Below are positions 26,515 through 38,300 of a stretch of 64,000 bases of DNA, one piece after another. How positions within the stretch are numbered: the first letter of the stretch is position 1; every line of letters starts with the position of its first letter. The position numbers were made by a program, and so were the translations under genes. Source of the stretch: Owenia fusiformis (taxonomy: Eukaryota; Annelida; Polychaeta; Sabellida; Oweniidae). The DNA is taken from assembly GCA_903813345.2 (NCBI GenBank), contig CAIIXF020000006.1, positions 30,858,024 through 30,922,023 on the forward strand, read 5' to 3'. Under the pieces are notes generated by a model. The model was given only the letters and a program-made list of their open reading frames with translations, made no database searches and was not told the origin of the DNA.

Positions 26515-26905
26515 ACGCAGTGTGCCAATCCTGTATAAATCCTGACGCCTGGATTCATACAAGATATGCACACGGTGTGCCAATCCTGTACGTATCCTGA
26601 GTCAAGTTTCATACAGGATACGCTCGCAGTGTGCCAATCCTGTATGAATCCTGACGCCTGGATTCATACATTCTGATACTCATAGCATCTTTCTGTTTCA
26701 GGGCTGAGAAGAAATGAGATGTCATGGTATATCATGATGGGATTCATACAGGATATGCACACAGTGTGCCAATCCTGTACGTATCCTGAGTCAAGATTCA
26801 TACAGGATACGCTCGCAGTGTGCCAATCCTGTATGAATCCTGACGCCTGGATTCATACAGGATATGCACGCAGTGTGCCAATCCTGTACGTATCCTGAGT
26901 CAAGA
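26515..26905. repeat. Two triplets of 54-55-bp units with internal dyads
   Basis: TGTGCCAATCCTGTA recurs at 26521, 26576, 26630 and again at 26765, 26819, 26874, giving two sets of three with spacings of 54-55. Each unit contains inverted words (ATCCTGTATGAATCCTG / GGATTCATACAGGAT), so each can fold. Units alternate between GACGCC and GAGTCAA versions. Confidence 0.9.
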
Positions 26906-26965
26906 TAGATTTCTCAAAAGTAAAAGACTCTGTAAAGGCTGGTGTTTCTGTAGTTCAACGTCGTT

Positions 26966-27023
26966 AAACTCAATAACGGCGTTCTTTATTATTAGGCATT
27001 TTCTTGGGGCCGTTATTGAGTTT
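26966..27023. repeat. 15-bp perfect inverted repeat
   Basis: AAACTCAATAACGGC and GCCGTTATTGAGTTT face each other across 28 bases, directly against the left end of the TTAA-flanked element at 27026. The element probably inserted at the edge of this older hairpin. Confidence 0.7.
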
Positions 27024-27025
27024 AA

Positions 27026-27519
27026 AGTCCCCGATAAATCGGGCTACGTATACCGCCGTGTTTACATTAGGGAATTAGAAGAGTTTATTTTTTATTTAGG
27101 TATGCAAGCTATATCAATATTAGGCCTTCATTCATGTACTCGTGTGCATGTAATCAGCATGCCCTTCAATATTATGTAAACCAGGCTATTCAAGTAATAC
27201 ATGTACACTATTTATGTGTGTAGTACATGGGAATACAATTCCCTTGGAAACAAAACACAAATACTTTTATATGTTCAAAATGACCCATTTGATTGATGCA
27301 TACACTAAATAGCTTCATAAATAACATCTACAAAGTATATCTAATAGTAATTTTTAATTTCAATGGTGAAACTTACTTGGTTAAAATTATACGGGGAATC
27401 AACACGGAACGAAGACTGTTCACCTTCCTGGCTTACCTCTGAAGCCTGTACCCGGTAATCTCTTTATATAGGTTAGCGAGAGCGGTGCGCCTGCGCAGTT
27501 TTAAACTTTGGCGCACACT
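27026..27519 (-). mobile_element. TTAA-flanked 494-bp dispersed repeat, copy 1
   Basis: Flanked by TTAA on both sides (27022-27025, 27520-27523). It matches the opposite-orientation copy at 41229-41729 nearly throughout. The element end has a small dyad CCCGATAAATCGGG. Read on the minus strand, it contains CTATATAAAGAGATTAC followed by CTTCAGAGGTAAGCC, that is, TATA-like and donor-like words. TTAA targets suggest a piggyBac- or Kolobok-type origin, but the inverted ends are minimal (AGT...ACT). Confidence 0.7.
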
Positions 27520-28212
27520 TTAACCTCTTTACTATTCTTTCCTTTGACGCAAGTTTTGGATCCACCGAAACCATTTTTCCGCGATAACATGCAACTGATA
27601 CTTGACAACAATATAAAAACACATAACATCAAGCGATTCAACACAATATTATTGTATTAAATGTTCATTTATACGAGTAAAATGAGGTTAAACTTACCAA
27701 TCTCTAAAATGACATTTCCGCATGTCCGTCGTTGTGTCTGTTCGTCCCGGGTTAAAACTTAAACTATTGAAACGAAATTGTTGTCAAATAGATTGATAAT
27801 TATCACGCGATTACTCGGGATATAAAGATCAGTTTTGAGGATAACAGATATCTTTGATTGATTTATATAGCGCTTGTATACACGCAAAATAGTTATTAAT
27901 TGCAAACCTACTGTTCGTTAATGCAGTGTCGCAATGACGGTTAATTCCTGATACGATTTGCAATTTCGATGTTACCGGAGCTGACCGACATTTTCGTAAA
28001 ATTCCAAACCTGTCTCCAATATTTTCGTAATTATGCATCAATAGGGTCTAAGGGGGATACGGAATGGTGTGTATGTATTTATAAGGTATGTATGCATGCT
28101 TGAATCACATTCTTTATGTAATATTACCATGTTTTCAGTGTTTAATTAGTTCCGCTGGTCGAAACCTGCGGAACGATTAAATTAACGCATCAATGGCAAA
28201 ATGATCATGGAG

Positions 28213-28274
28213 GTTAGACCTAGCCGGGGCCATAAGACATGTCAGATAAGAAACGAGGCCCAGGCTAGGTCTAA
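28213..28274. repeat. Hairpin, AGACCTAGCC-type inverted repeat
   Basis: TTAGACCTAGCCGGGGCC and GGCCCAGGCTAGGTCTAA pair across about 27 bases. Short, GC-rich against AT-rich surroundings. Confidence 0.6.
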
Positions 28275-28794
28275 TGTTGTTGGACTAGTGTTTCTGTTGA
28301 AGAGGTTGTGAATGGGAATTAAGAGACACATATTAATGGGGAATTATTGGTAAAACGTTGGTTGTTCTGATTGGATCATTCATAAACATTTATCATATAG
28401 AATGAACATTTATGATATTATCTCAAAATGGACTGTTTCAAGAGGCATGAAGCATTGTTGGTTCAAACAGGGTGTAAGTATGTTAAGCCATTATAAAAGT
28501 TTCGATCAAGCTGAATTATAAATGTAAGAAGAGAAAAATATTCAGACAGTGTACTAAGTAGTATATTTATCAACAACTTTTAACGTAGAGATAATGAATA
28601 CTATAAAATGTTAAAATGCCGTCTAATTATTAAGTTGTTAATATTTTGTATAGCACTGTATGTTAAGTTATTTATCTACATCTGATACTCATGACATGAC
28701 TAAAACTGAGATATATGGATGAACGTGATTTTTAAATATTTTTATAATTGAATTTACAGACTTCACCAGTGCGTAACTGCGAATTTATTTAAGA

Positions 28795-28963
28795 AATAAA
28801 GAATCATGTATTATTCTAAATTGGAAATATAAAAGCATGAGTGTATGTACTAACCCATATACATAATGCACGAAGGCGAAGCCTGAGTGCATTATCAGAA
28901 TGGGTTAGTGCATACACGAATGCTTCTATATTTCCAATATAGAATGATACATGATTCTTTATT
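28795..28963. mobile_element. 169-bp fold-back MITE
   Basis: AATAAAGAATCATG at the left pairs with CATGATTCTTTATT at the right, and pairing continues inward almost to the centre (GGAAATATAAAAGCAT; ACTAACCCAT). About 75-bp arms with a loop around GGCGAAGCC. No coding frame. Confidence 0.75.
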
Positions 28964-30064
28964 GCAATTCAAACATGAGAATGGTCAATGATGAAGTAAA
29001 AAAAAGTTCACCATATACATCTACAAGAGTATTGCCTTTGATGAAATTCAATTTTGTATGTTTTTGGACAAGTTTATTATTTAGAAATACTAAATAGGGG
29101 TGCTGGGTTACAATTGATATTTGTTTGAGGACTATTGAGAAGGACTTGTTTGCAAAATATTAAAGGAAAAGAAATAATTAATTTCATGCAAAAAAATTAT
29201 GAAAACTTAGTTGGAAAATCATAGCATTGACTAAAATGAACACTCGGATTATAATCATTATAAATCATTTTCATGCATATATCGATAAATTAACACACTG
29301 AAATGCTCTAAGCTGATTGGCTGACACACACTTAGCATAATATTAGCTTACTTGGTGTGATAGAATTATAGAACACTGTCTATTAACGACTGAAAAGCAA
29401 TGTTCTGTAGTTTAACTAGAAAAAATCATTCACTTTCTTACTTGCTTAATGACCCACGCCTAGGTTTATCGAAACAAAGATGGATAACAACTGGTTTTGC
29501 ATAAAACAATAAACGGGCACTCACTCAAACATCTTACGTTTATATGGAGGGGGGGGGGGTTAGGTGAAGAATTTCAGAAAGCATATGTTGATTCGATTTG
29601 GTCGAGCACATGACAAGTACTTAACACACCTACGCTATATACAGTTCGTTGTATCCTAACTTTTTTAATAATCTAGCATTTAAATGCTTTTATTTCCCCT
29701 GAAAAGAGAAGTTGTCTTAGAAGTATAATACATGTATGTATAAACAGTATATATATACGAAATTAGTATAACAGAGTGGGTTCTAATAGTTCGCTGAACA
29801 AATACAATGGGTGAAATCAAATGGAATTATTTGCTTACTACATTTAATCACTTCATTCTCCATACAATGATTGTTCTATGTTTGATAGCCTTTCTAAGGT
29901 AAGTGCACTTATGCATGGTAAATACCAAATTTAATTTTTCACAATGGATACATTTTTTTCTTTAAATAAAATGTAATAAATACGCATTCGAACAATCCAG
30001 TATGTTTTTAAATTAGTATGTGCTTTAAATCATGATCATATATTTTAATTTTTTTGATTAAATA

Positions 30065-30530
30065 ATTCAACTGATCTGCTCCGGTTACGTTCCCAGCTCC
30101 GGTTACGTTCCTAAGTAATATTTTTAAAACTTTTTTTTTAATTAAACAAATCAGAGTCGTGTGAATCAGAAATAACAGAATTATTCAAAAGTATAAGGAC
30201 TATTCTGTACTTTTTTCAAAAGTCTATACTTAAATGTTGTGAAAAGTTATAATCGAAAAACCATCTTTCGGAGTAAAGTTCGTCTGCGCCGATTTCAATA
30301 ACTTCGTACTTGATCAGAACTGGGTTCCAACAGAATTCTTACAAACTCATGAATGAAATAGTTATTGCATGGAATACTTACTTTTGTCAAAATCAAAGTA
30401 GAACTCTAGTTAAAAAATATATTGTGCTAAATTATTGCCATTTCTTAGTAAAATGTCGTTCTCCGGTACGTTCCCAAAATTATTTGATGGTACCCCGCAC
30501 GGGTACGTAACCTGAGCAGATCAGTTGAAT
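30065..30530. mobile_element. 466-bp element with ATTCAACTGATCTGCTC inverted ends
   Basis: Perfect 17-bp ends, then CCGGTTACGTTCC, which is repeated twice at the left. An open frame at 30310-30510 (MIRTGFQQNSYK..., 66 codons) recurs in the other copies (30667 onward and 34405-34742). Confidence 0.75.
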
Positions 30531-30666
30531 TATATAATTTAAAAAAATAAAATATATGTTTTAAAGCATATATATTAATAAATACGCATTCGAACAATCC
30601 CGTATGTTTTTAAATTAGTATATGTGCTTTAAATCATATATTTTAATTTTTTGATTACTAGTAAAT

Positions 30667-31000
30667 AACTGATCTGCTCCGGTTACGTTCCCAGCTCCGG
30701 TTACGTTCCTAAGTAATATTTTTAAAACTTTTTTTTCAATTAAACAAATCAGAGTCGTGTGAATCAGAAATAACAGAATTATTCAAAAGTATAAGGACTA
30801 TTCTGTACTTTTTTCAAAAGTCTATACTTAAATGTTGAGAAAAGTTATAATCGAAAAACCATCTTTCGGAGTAAAGTCCGTCTGCGCCGATTTCAATAAC
30901 TTCGTACTTGATCAGAACTGGGTTCCAACAGAATTCCTACAAACCCATGAATGAAATAGCCATTGCATGGAATACTTACTTTTGTCAAAATCAAAGTAGA
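30667..31000. mobile_element. Second copy of the 466-bp element, cut by the assembly gap
   Basis: Starts AACTGATCTGCTCCGG and follows the first copy closely until the Ns. Matching flanks at 29977 and 30579 show that a unit of about 600 bp including the element was tandemly duplicated. Confidence 0.75.
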
Positions 31001-31500
31001 NNNNNNNNNNNNNNNNNNNNNNNNNNNNNNNNNNNNNNNNNNNNNNNNNNNNNNNNNNNNNNNNNNNNNNNNNNNNNNNNNNNNNNNNNNNNNNNNNNNN
31101 NNNNNNNNNNNNNNNNNNNNNNNNNNNNNNNNNNNNNNNNNNNNNNNNNNNNNNNNNNNNNNNNNNNNNNNNNNNNNNNNNNNNNNNNNNNNNNNNNNNN
31201 NNNNNNNNNNNNNNNNNNNNNNNNNNNNNNNNNNNNNNNNNNNNNNNNNNNNNNNNNNNNNNNNNNNNNNNNNNNNNNNNNNNNNNNNNNNNNNNNNNNN
31301 NNNNNNNNNNNNNNNNNNNNNNNNNNNNNNNNNNNNNNNNNNNNNNNNNNNNNNNNNNNNNNNNNNNNNNNNNNNNNNNNNNNNNNNNNNNNNNNNNNNN
31401 NNNNNNNNNNNNNNNNNNNNNNNNNNNNNNNNNNNNNNNNNNNNNNNNNNNNNNNNNNNNNNNNNNNNNNNNNNNNNNNNNNNNNNNNNNNNNNNNNNNN
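31001..31500. other. Assembly gap, 500 Ns
   Basis: Exactly 500 Ns, so probably a placeholder of unknown real length. It lies inside a tandem duplicate, which is the likely reason for the break. Open frames crossing it are artefacts. Confidence 1.
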
Positions 31501-31940
31501 TTTTTATCTCGAGTTATGGATTTATGTGGCCTCACTGGCCTATCTGAGGTTCTAAAGCTATGTCTAAGCTACATCTTGACACTAAACTCAATAGGGGCCA
31601 ATCATCTACTTTTTGAAATAATTGGTCAATTGTGACACTACCCCCTCTCTCTGCAGACACAAATTGAAATTCACAAAAATGAAGGCAAAATTAATACGCC
31701 ACTTGACTCGAAATTTTCCTTCAGATCACCCAAATAAACGCATTTTCAGAAGAAATGGCATGTTGCCATTGCAAAAAGATTACAACTGTGCCTACATACT
31801 AGCTTACTGACTCGTCATGATCACAATTGTGTTGGGACTACATTTATTTTTGAATACTACTTTTTTCTATTCAGCGGAAGTGACGTATTAGGGCATTTTG
31901 GCCACCCTTGATGTCATACATGATGACCCACTTAGCGAGT

Positions 31941-31973
31941 GCGCATGCGCCAGTTCTACTTCCTGAGAGTAAA
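31941..31973. promoter_or_regulatory. Promoter-like cluster with a perfect NRF1 palindrome
   Basis: GCGCATGCGC (31941-31950) is followed by ACTTCCTG (31958-31965) and GAGAGTAAA (31965-31973). The last two words recur at the 37.6-kb cluster. No coding exon is recognisable nearby. Acceptor-like sites at 32319 (TTATTGCAG) and 35564 (TATCTACAG) precede short stretches without long frames, so a non-coding RNA or a remote 5' exon is possible. Confidence 0.3.
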
Positions 31974-32544
31974 GTGAGATTTTGCTGAATTTCTCGTTAT
32001 TATTTAGAATATCACCGTTAATATAAATACTTGATTGTGCATAGTTTGCTATAAGTAAGAATCGATTATAAATAAACATTTTATTGTATATATTCATGTC
32101 CCTGTCGTTCTGGAAAGGAAATAGATCGAATTTTACGCTGATTATACGTCGAAATTTCACCTAATATCGCCCATATATATTCACATTTTCAGCTTCATAC
32201 TTGATACTGTCTATGTTTGTGACGACTAAACACGGATTTCTCTTAAAATTATGAGTTATATAGGTGTCTGACATTCCCTTAGAATTAAAATAGCCTAAAC
32301 GTTTATTTTTTATTGCAGTTCAACACCGTCAGAAAAACAGAATCATGCCCAAGTACAAACCAACAAGGCAAGGGCAAAGAAGTACTCAGACCCGAAGACA
32401 TAACCTCATTTGATCCTTTGGTCTAGGTTACTCTAGACCTTACCCAGTAGGTCAGTAGTCCCTAACAACAACATGGCCAGGATGTCTGTCTTATACAAAC
32501 ATTGCTAATGTGCACTACTGAAAATAAAGTCCCTCAGTAGGTCT

Positions 32545-33595
32545 AGCACATGCTATCTATTGCAAGACTTACGCCTGCCACAACCGTCACCATGTTAATC
32601 AGTGTTTTTTAAGTAGCGCAAGGATCCTGCCATGACCGTGGTAGTGTTATCGTGTAAGCCTGGTATAACCGTGACAGGCTGGTATAACCGTGACAATGTT
32701 GTATTCTATTGCAAGGCCTGTCATGACCCTGGAAGTGTTATCGTGGAAGTCTGGCGCGACCGTAGCCTTTATTGTGGTTTATAACCGAATGTGAATATTA
32801 ATGTTTAGTAGTAATTTTGATTCTGACATGATTAAGGTAGTTAAACACCATGATCATAGTATTAAACTGTTTAATTGTAATGAGGATCACTTAAAATTGT
32901 TAAGGATATTCCTGGCATTAATGTCATACATATTTACTAGTCATTGCAATACATTATAACGGTCATAGTAGAACTAAGCCTAAATCTCTACATTACCACC
33001 CTCATACCTGGCCTTGCAATACTATATTACATTGTCACGGTCATACCAGGCTTTGCGATCCCATAATACATTGTCATGGTCATGCCAGGTTTTCAAATAC
33101 ACATTGTCACGGTCAATTATAGCAATCATACATTTCTACATCACCACTCTCATACCCGAACTTGGACTACTATATCACATTGCCATGGCGGTCATACTAA
33201 GCCTTGCAATACTATATTACATTGGCATGGTCATGCCAGGCATGGCCAGGCTTTGCAATACACATTGTCACGGTTATAGCAGTCCTAATCGTAAATTTCT
33301 ACATTACCACTCTCATACCTGAACTAGCAATACTATATTACATTGGCACAGTCATGCCAGGCTTTGCAGTACTATATTACATTGTTACGGTCATACCAAG
33401 CCTTGCAGAACTATATTACATTGTCACGGTCATGGCAGGCATTGCAATATAATACTGCATTGTCGCGGTTATACCAGGCTTTCACGATAACATTACCACG
33501 GTCATGGCAGGATCCTTGCGCTACTTAAAAAACACTGAATAACATGGTGACGGTTACGCCAGGCGTTAGTCTTGCAACAGATAGGGTCTCAGGTC
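32545..33595. mobile_element. Fold-back element with about 100-bp inverted ends and opposed tandem repeats
   Basis: The left end (32551-32655: GCAAGACTTACGCCTGCC ... GCGCAAGGATCCTGCCATGA) is the reverse complement of the right end (33485-33590). Inside, the left part carries several units of about 40 bp containing GGTATAACCGTGACA. The right part (32930-33560) carries many units of the reverse complement, TGTCACGGTCATACCAGGC then TTTGCAATACTATATTACAT. This is the architecture of Drosophila-type Foldback elements. Frames at 33014-33528 are shadows of the repeats. Confidence 0.75.
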
Positions 33596-34090
33596 TAGGC
33601 TCTAATAGAATGGGACTGACTTTAAATAATTTTGGAAGGTATGTGCAGCACGGCCAATTTTGGCTTTGGGCATCAACCATGGAAATTGGCGAATCTGAGA
33701 AAAATGGAAAAATTGTCTAAGACTCTACGAGAGTACCTTTTTGAGGTCAAAAATCAGTTCTTCTACAAAAAATGGTACTAAATTGGCTAAATCAGTTGCT
33801 GAGGGTCGGGACAAATCAGCCGAAAAGTGAATTTTTAGTCAATTTACCAGTATTTCTGAAAATTTAGTCCCAGCAAACTCCAGAGGAATTTGACATGGAC
33901 ATCTATGAAGTTGAGAGGAATAAAATGGACTTTTATAAGTCTGAGAGGAATTTAACATTGAAAGTTTCAAACTTGAGAAAAAATTAACATCGAAAAAATG
34001 CTTAAAATATTGAAGTGAACTTCCTAGGGACTTACCTTATCGATATTTTACAACCAATAATGGTTGTACATGTAAGTACAGTACACATAA

Positions 34091-34295
34091 CAGTGATCTC
34101 CACAGGATTTTTTCACATGCGGGTGCAAAATTCTCATTTTCACAATTTAGACCAAAATTGGTCAAAATGTGCCCATTTTTATGATTTTTGTCATTTTCAA
34201 GTGGATGCAAATGGATTTCCAGGTGGGTGCAAGCCTATTTTCAAAGTCTCAGGTGGGTGCTGTGCCCACTTCCTTTAATGCTGGGGAGATCACTG
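34091..34295. mobile_element. 205-bp MITE with CAGTGATCTCC inverted ends
   Basis: CAGTGATCTCC at the left and GGAGATCACTG at the right, with CATAA repeated on both outer sides as a target duplication. No coding frame. Confidence 0.8.
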
Positions 34296-34404
34296 CATAA
34301 GTTGTACAGTATTGAATCAAAAAATACTTTTGAGTTTTAAAAACACCCCATAGACTGAAATAACCTACCAAATATAAATTCTTGGGTATATTTTCACGGG
34401 GTGC

Positions 34405-34742
34405 CATCGAATAATTTTGGGGTCGTACCGGAGAATGACATTTTACTAGGAAATGGCAATAATTTAGCACAATATATTTTGTAACTAGAGTTCTACTTTG
34501 ATTTTGACAAAAGTAAGTATTCCATGCAATGACTATTTCATACATGAGTTTGTAGGAATTCTGTTGGAACCCAGTTCTGATCAAGTACAAAGTTATTGAA
34601 ATCGGGGCAGACAGACTTTACTCCGAAAGATGGTTTTTTGATTATAACTTTTTACAACATTTAAATATAGGCTTTTAAAAAATGTCCGACACAGTCCTTA
34701 TACTGTTGAATACTCCTGTTAATTCTGATTCACACGTCTAGT
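34405..34742. mobile_element. Third, inverted and truncated copy of the 30065-30530 element
   Basis: Runs in the opposite orientation from GTACCGGAGAATGACATTTT to GATTCACACG. It keeps the same frame on the minus strand (within 34249-34590), with IRTGFQQNSYKLMYEIVIAW. The terminal inverted repeats are missing. Confidence 0.7.
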
Positions 34743-35162
34743 ACTAATACTAGATAGTATAAGAGGCCACGCATTTCATTAGCCAAACCAAAAGCAATCC
34801 AAGATATACTGTTATTTAAAAGTGGATTTCCCCTTTTTGAAGCTTTGAACTGAATGTACACTTCTTAATGCTGAAATTGATAGTTTGAGTTTATCCTTAT
34901 ATTTTAAGAAAATAGGTATGTCAAAGAAGATGTTAAGCCAAATGCTGCCTTGATAGCTCAGAAAAAGTTGAAATTTTCCTATTTTCTCTCTACAGGCCTT
35001 GTTGCCACTTTAATTTATCAAGTCATGAGTGTCATGCAAAAAATTAGCTTTCTTGAGTAGATTATTTTAATTAGCCTATTAATTTGGGAATTCATGTGAG
35101 AGCTTGAAATAAAACATAATGTCTTTATAATAAACAAATATCATTCAAAGTCATGTAGGCTT

Positions 35163-35380
35163 CACTTGCGGATCCAGAAGCCAACAGAGGGGGCACATTT
35201 CATGTCGGCAAAAAGATTTAACACCAAAAATTACGGCCTATTTTTTATAATTTGGCCTAAAAAATCAAGAAATGCTAAGTCATGTGCCAAAAATTTTTTG
35301 GGACCCTAACATTTTTTCTGGGCCCACACTAAGGGGGGAGGGGCCATGGCCCCCCTTGGATCCCCCTGGATCCGCCAGTG
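35163..35380. mobile_element. 218-bp MITE with CACTTGCGGATCCAG ends
   Basis: The left end CACTTGCGGATCCAG and the right end CTGGATCCGCCAGTG are inverted repeats with one mismatch. Interior carries GGGGGAGGGGCCATGGCC-type G/C runs. A decayed one-ended relative is visible at 56223-56290 (CAGGCAGATCCAAGGGGG). Confidence 0.75.
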
Positions 35381-38300
35381 CACTTACACCATGGCACTAA
35401 ACATTCCTTGGACTGGGTTCGATTCTCAAACAACTTGATATTTGTAAATTACCCAGGCCAGGGTTACTGAACACTTCGAGGCTTACACTGATTTTAACTA
35501 AACCAAATTTAAATAAGGGTCAATTTAATATACTGTATGAATATCTTTATTTTTCTATCTACAGTTAAGAAAACACAGCAGTTTTTAAAGATTATGAGAC
35601 CGATGCAGAGTTGTTGCAAGTAGCAGAAGATTGGTCAGTGGTCATCCAAGTACTACCCAACCATCCCCTATGGTGAGATAATTATTTTAAATACATATTT
35701 ATTAGATTATATTTGTCTCAATGTATAACTTTTAAGTATAAAATTGAAGAATATTCTGAAAAAATATTTATTGAGAAATGCAAAGGGAAAAATTTAAATT
35801 CACAATTTTTATATGTTTGTATCTACTCAACTAATTTTGTATTGTTTTATTTTTCAACTCTGGCACACCCAACCTGATTATGATTTCTGGGGATCCCACG
35901 CAACATGACAATGAGAAAGAATGATGGTGTATGAACCTGGCACACTCCACCCAACTTTGATTTCTGATGATGATGCATCAAGCTGGAAGTTTAGTGTACA
36001 CCAACACACATATAATGCTACATCATGTACTTTGTTAGAAGGTCCCATGTCATTGTGAAACCGGAAAGTATTTTCAAGAAAAAGTCAAAAGTAATGTGAT
36101 GTGATTATACAAATATCCTGCAAGTTGTGTAGGCTTACACCATGGAACTAATCATTCCTTGGATTGGGTTCAATTCCCAAATGACTTGATATAGTATTCA
36201 CATTTCACTTTTATTTTGGCTTTTTATAGAAGCATATACATAGTTTCATCTAAAAAGTTTATTTTTTTTATTTGCACACACTTTTACAGCAGTGGCAGTA
36301 GTGCGTTACGGTAATGCCGGATTGTCGGCAGCGGCAGTAGATACTCTCAATTACCGGCAATGAAATCCATTGTCGATAATCGCCGATAATGGGGTGAGCA
36401 CAAACTCTTAAGCAACTAACCGTGTGTTTAGGTCACAATTTCATACACAATGACACAAAAGTTACTCACCGTATTTAAGGTCCTATGCGGCATATTACAT
36501 ATTAAAATTACATAGTATAATATTCAAATTATTTAAAGAACAGTTAAAGGGAGAATCAGATCTATTGGGAGAGACAATTGCAAGCGACATGTACAGTTGA
36601 CCTACCAATACATGTACATGTATATTCCTTCGGGCTCAAATTAAAATATGATATCTCCCTAAAGATCCATGATACCTGTATGTTATGAACTGGTGAAATT
36701 ATCAATTAGGATTCAGTGTGCCAAAATGGGGAAAATTGTTTAAATTCTCCCAAATAAAAATGGTAACCATAAAATTAAAATAGAATGTATTATTGTAAAA
36801 ATCCTAAAGTTTTTCTCAAATAATACAGCTGAGCTACATGTACTTAGGTATTTTAGAAAATAGCATGGGCTTTCAATAGAATATTGAAAGCCCATGAAAA
36901 TAGGCATGACAAGGAATGCTATGAGCCCAAAATATTTTGAAACTAAACAATTTTTGTAAAGAGTAACCATCTGGATTTGCTAGATCTGCTTCTGCCTTTA
37001 AATGGTGCTGGAATAAAGTCCCAATGGTGCTTGATTGATGCTTGGCTGTGCTTGGCAGTGCTTGAATCACAGGGTAAGACTGGTAATTAATTGTTTTGAT
37101 GTCCCTTTGGCTTAAATGAAATAAACCACTGGAAAACACCAGATATATTTATTAACTAAATTATTTATTTAATCATATGCACTCAATGACCCCAAGGGGT
37201 TTCCCAGGGAATTCCCTCCAAAGGGCATAAAGGTGTCAAACTAGCTCAGCGCCAAGGCATCCAGGGCTACCAAATGTTGTATATTTAAGTGTCATTGGCT
37301 CAAATAATAGGTTTTTAAAGACTATCTACATGATGACATGATAGGGATACTATGAGTTGATGAACCACTGCCAGTTGCCCGGGACCAGTTATCAATGTCA
37401 ACGAAAAGTCGTACAAAACGTCTGCTCCAATGAGGGGGTATGTTCTCTTTTATTAATGGTGTAAATTTCACCAATTTAAGGGAAATGATACATAGGGATC
37501 TTATAACATTATTGAAATGTAAAATAAGCAACGAAACAGCATGGTTATGGCATATGAGAAGAATTTGTGGGACCTATTTTGAACAATTTTACACTGACTT
37601 CCTGTATGAGAGTAAACCGGAAGTTGATTTTACTCTCATGCGCAAGAAATGTGCGCAGGAAACTTAAGTGGGTTTTTTTTGATTTACAAGATCATTGTGT
37701 TCTTTAGTAAGTGTTCATTACAAATGTATAATGCAGGTACGTATGGCAAGTACGTTTTATTTTGATTCATAGCTTACGAGTGCATATGAACATGAGATTT
37801 GTCATTTTTATGTGCTCTTCTAAATTTTTTCAGCCAACTATGTGATGTAGTCTGAGGCCAACTCAACTGAATTGAAAAATTTTCAAGTGGCTTGAAATGA
37901 AATTGAAGGCCTAACACAATTCCACAATTAAATGCTACAACATGCGTATTCCAATCTAAATGATTTGTATTATGTCCTCTGTCAGTCAAAAAAGTCTGAT
38001 TGGTCATGAAATTCGTTTATCAGTATGGTTACGTAATTAAAAGAACTCCGCAAATGGCAGTTCTGGAAATTCTGAAAGAAATTAAAAACCGGCATTGAAT
38101 CTGATTCACTGTCTGAATCTGGTATGAGAATGCCCCCCAAATTATGACTTGAGGTTTTGCAATGGTCAGATTTTTCCACTTTCTGGTAGCAGAATGGTCA
38201 TCGAAAATATGTTAGCTCACAATTGTGGTATCGTGTTGGTCTATTAGTTACACATATCCTTAATTTCAGGTTGCTTTGAATTGTTTTCCTCACATATCTG

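Noticed and set aside
30908-31555. Long frames of about 200 codons
   Set aside because: They run through 500 Ns of the assembly gap.
32319-32410. Short frame MPKYKPTRQGQR after an acceptor-like site
   Set aside because: Stops after about 22 codons with no continuation; not enough to call an exon.
33014-33528. Frames of 60-102 codons with repeated ALQYYITL-like residues
   Set aside because: They are translations of the tandem units inside the fold-back element.
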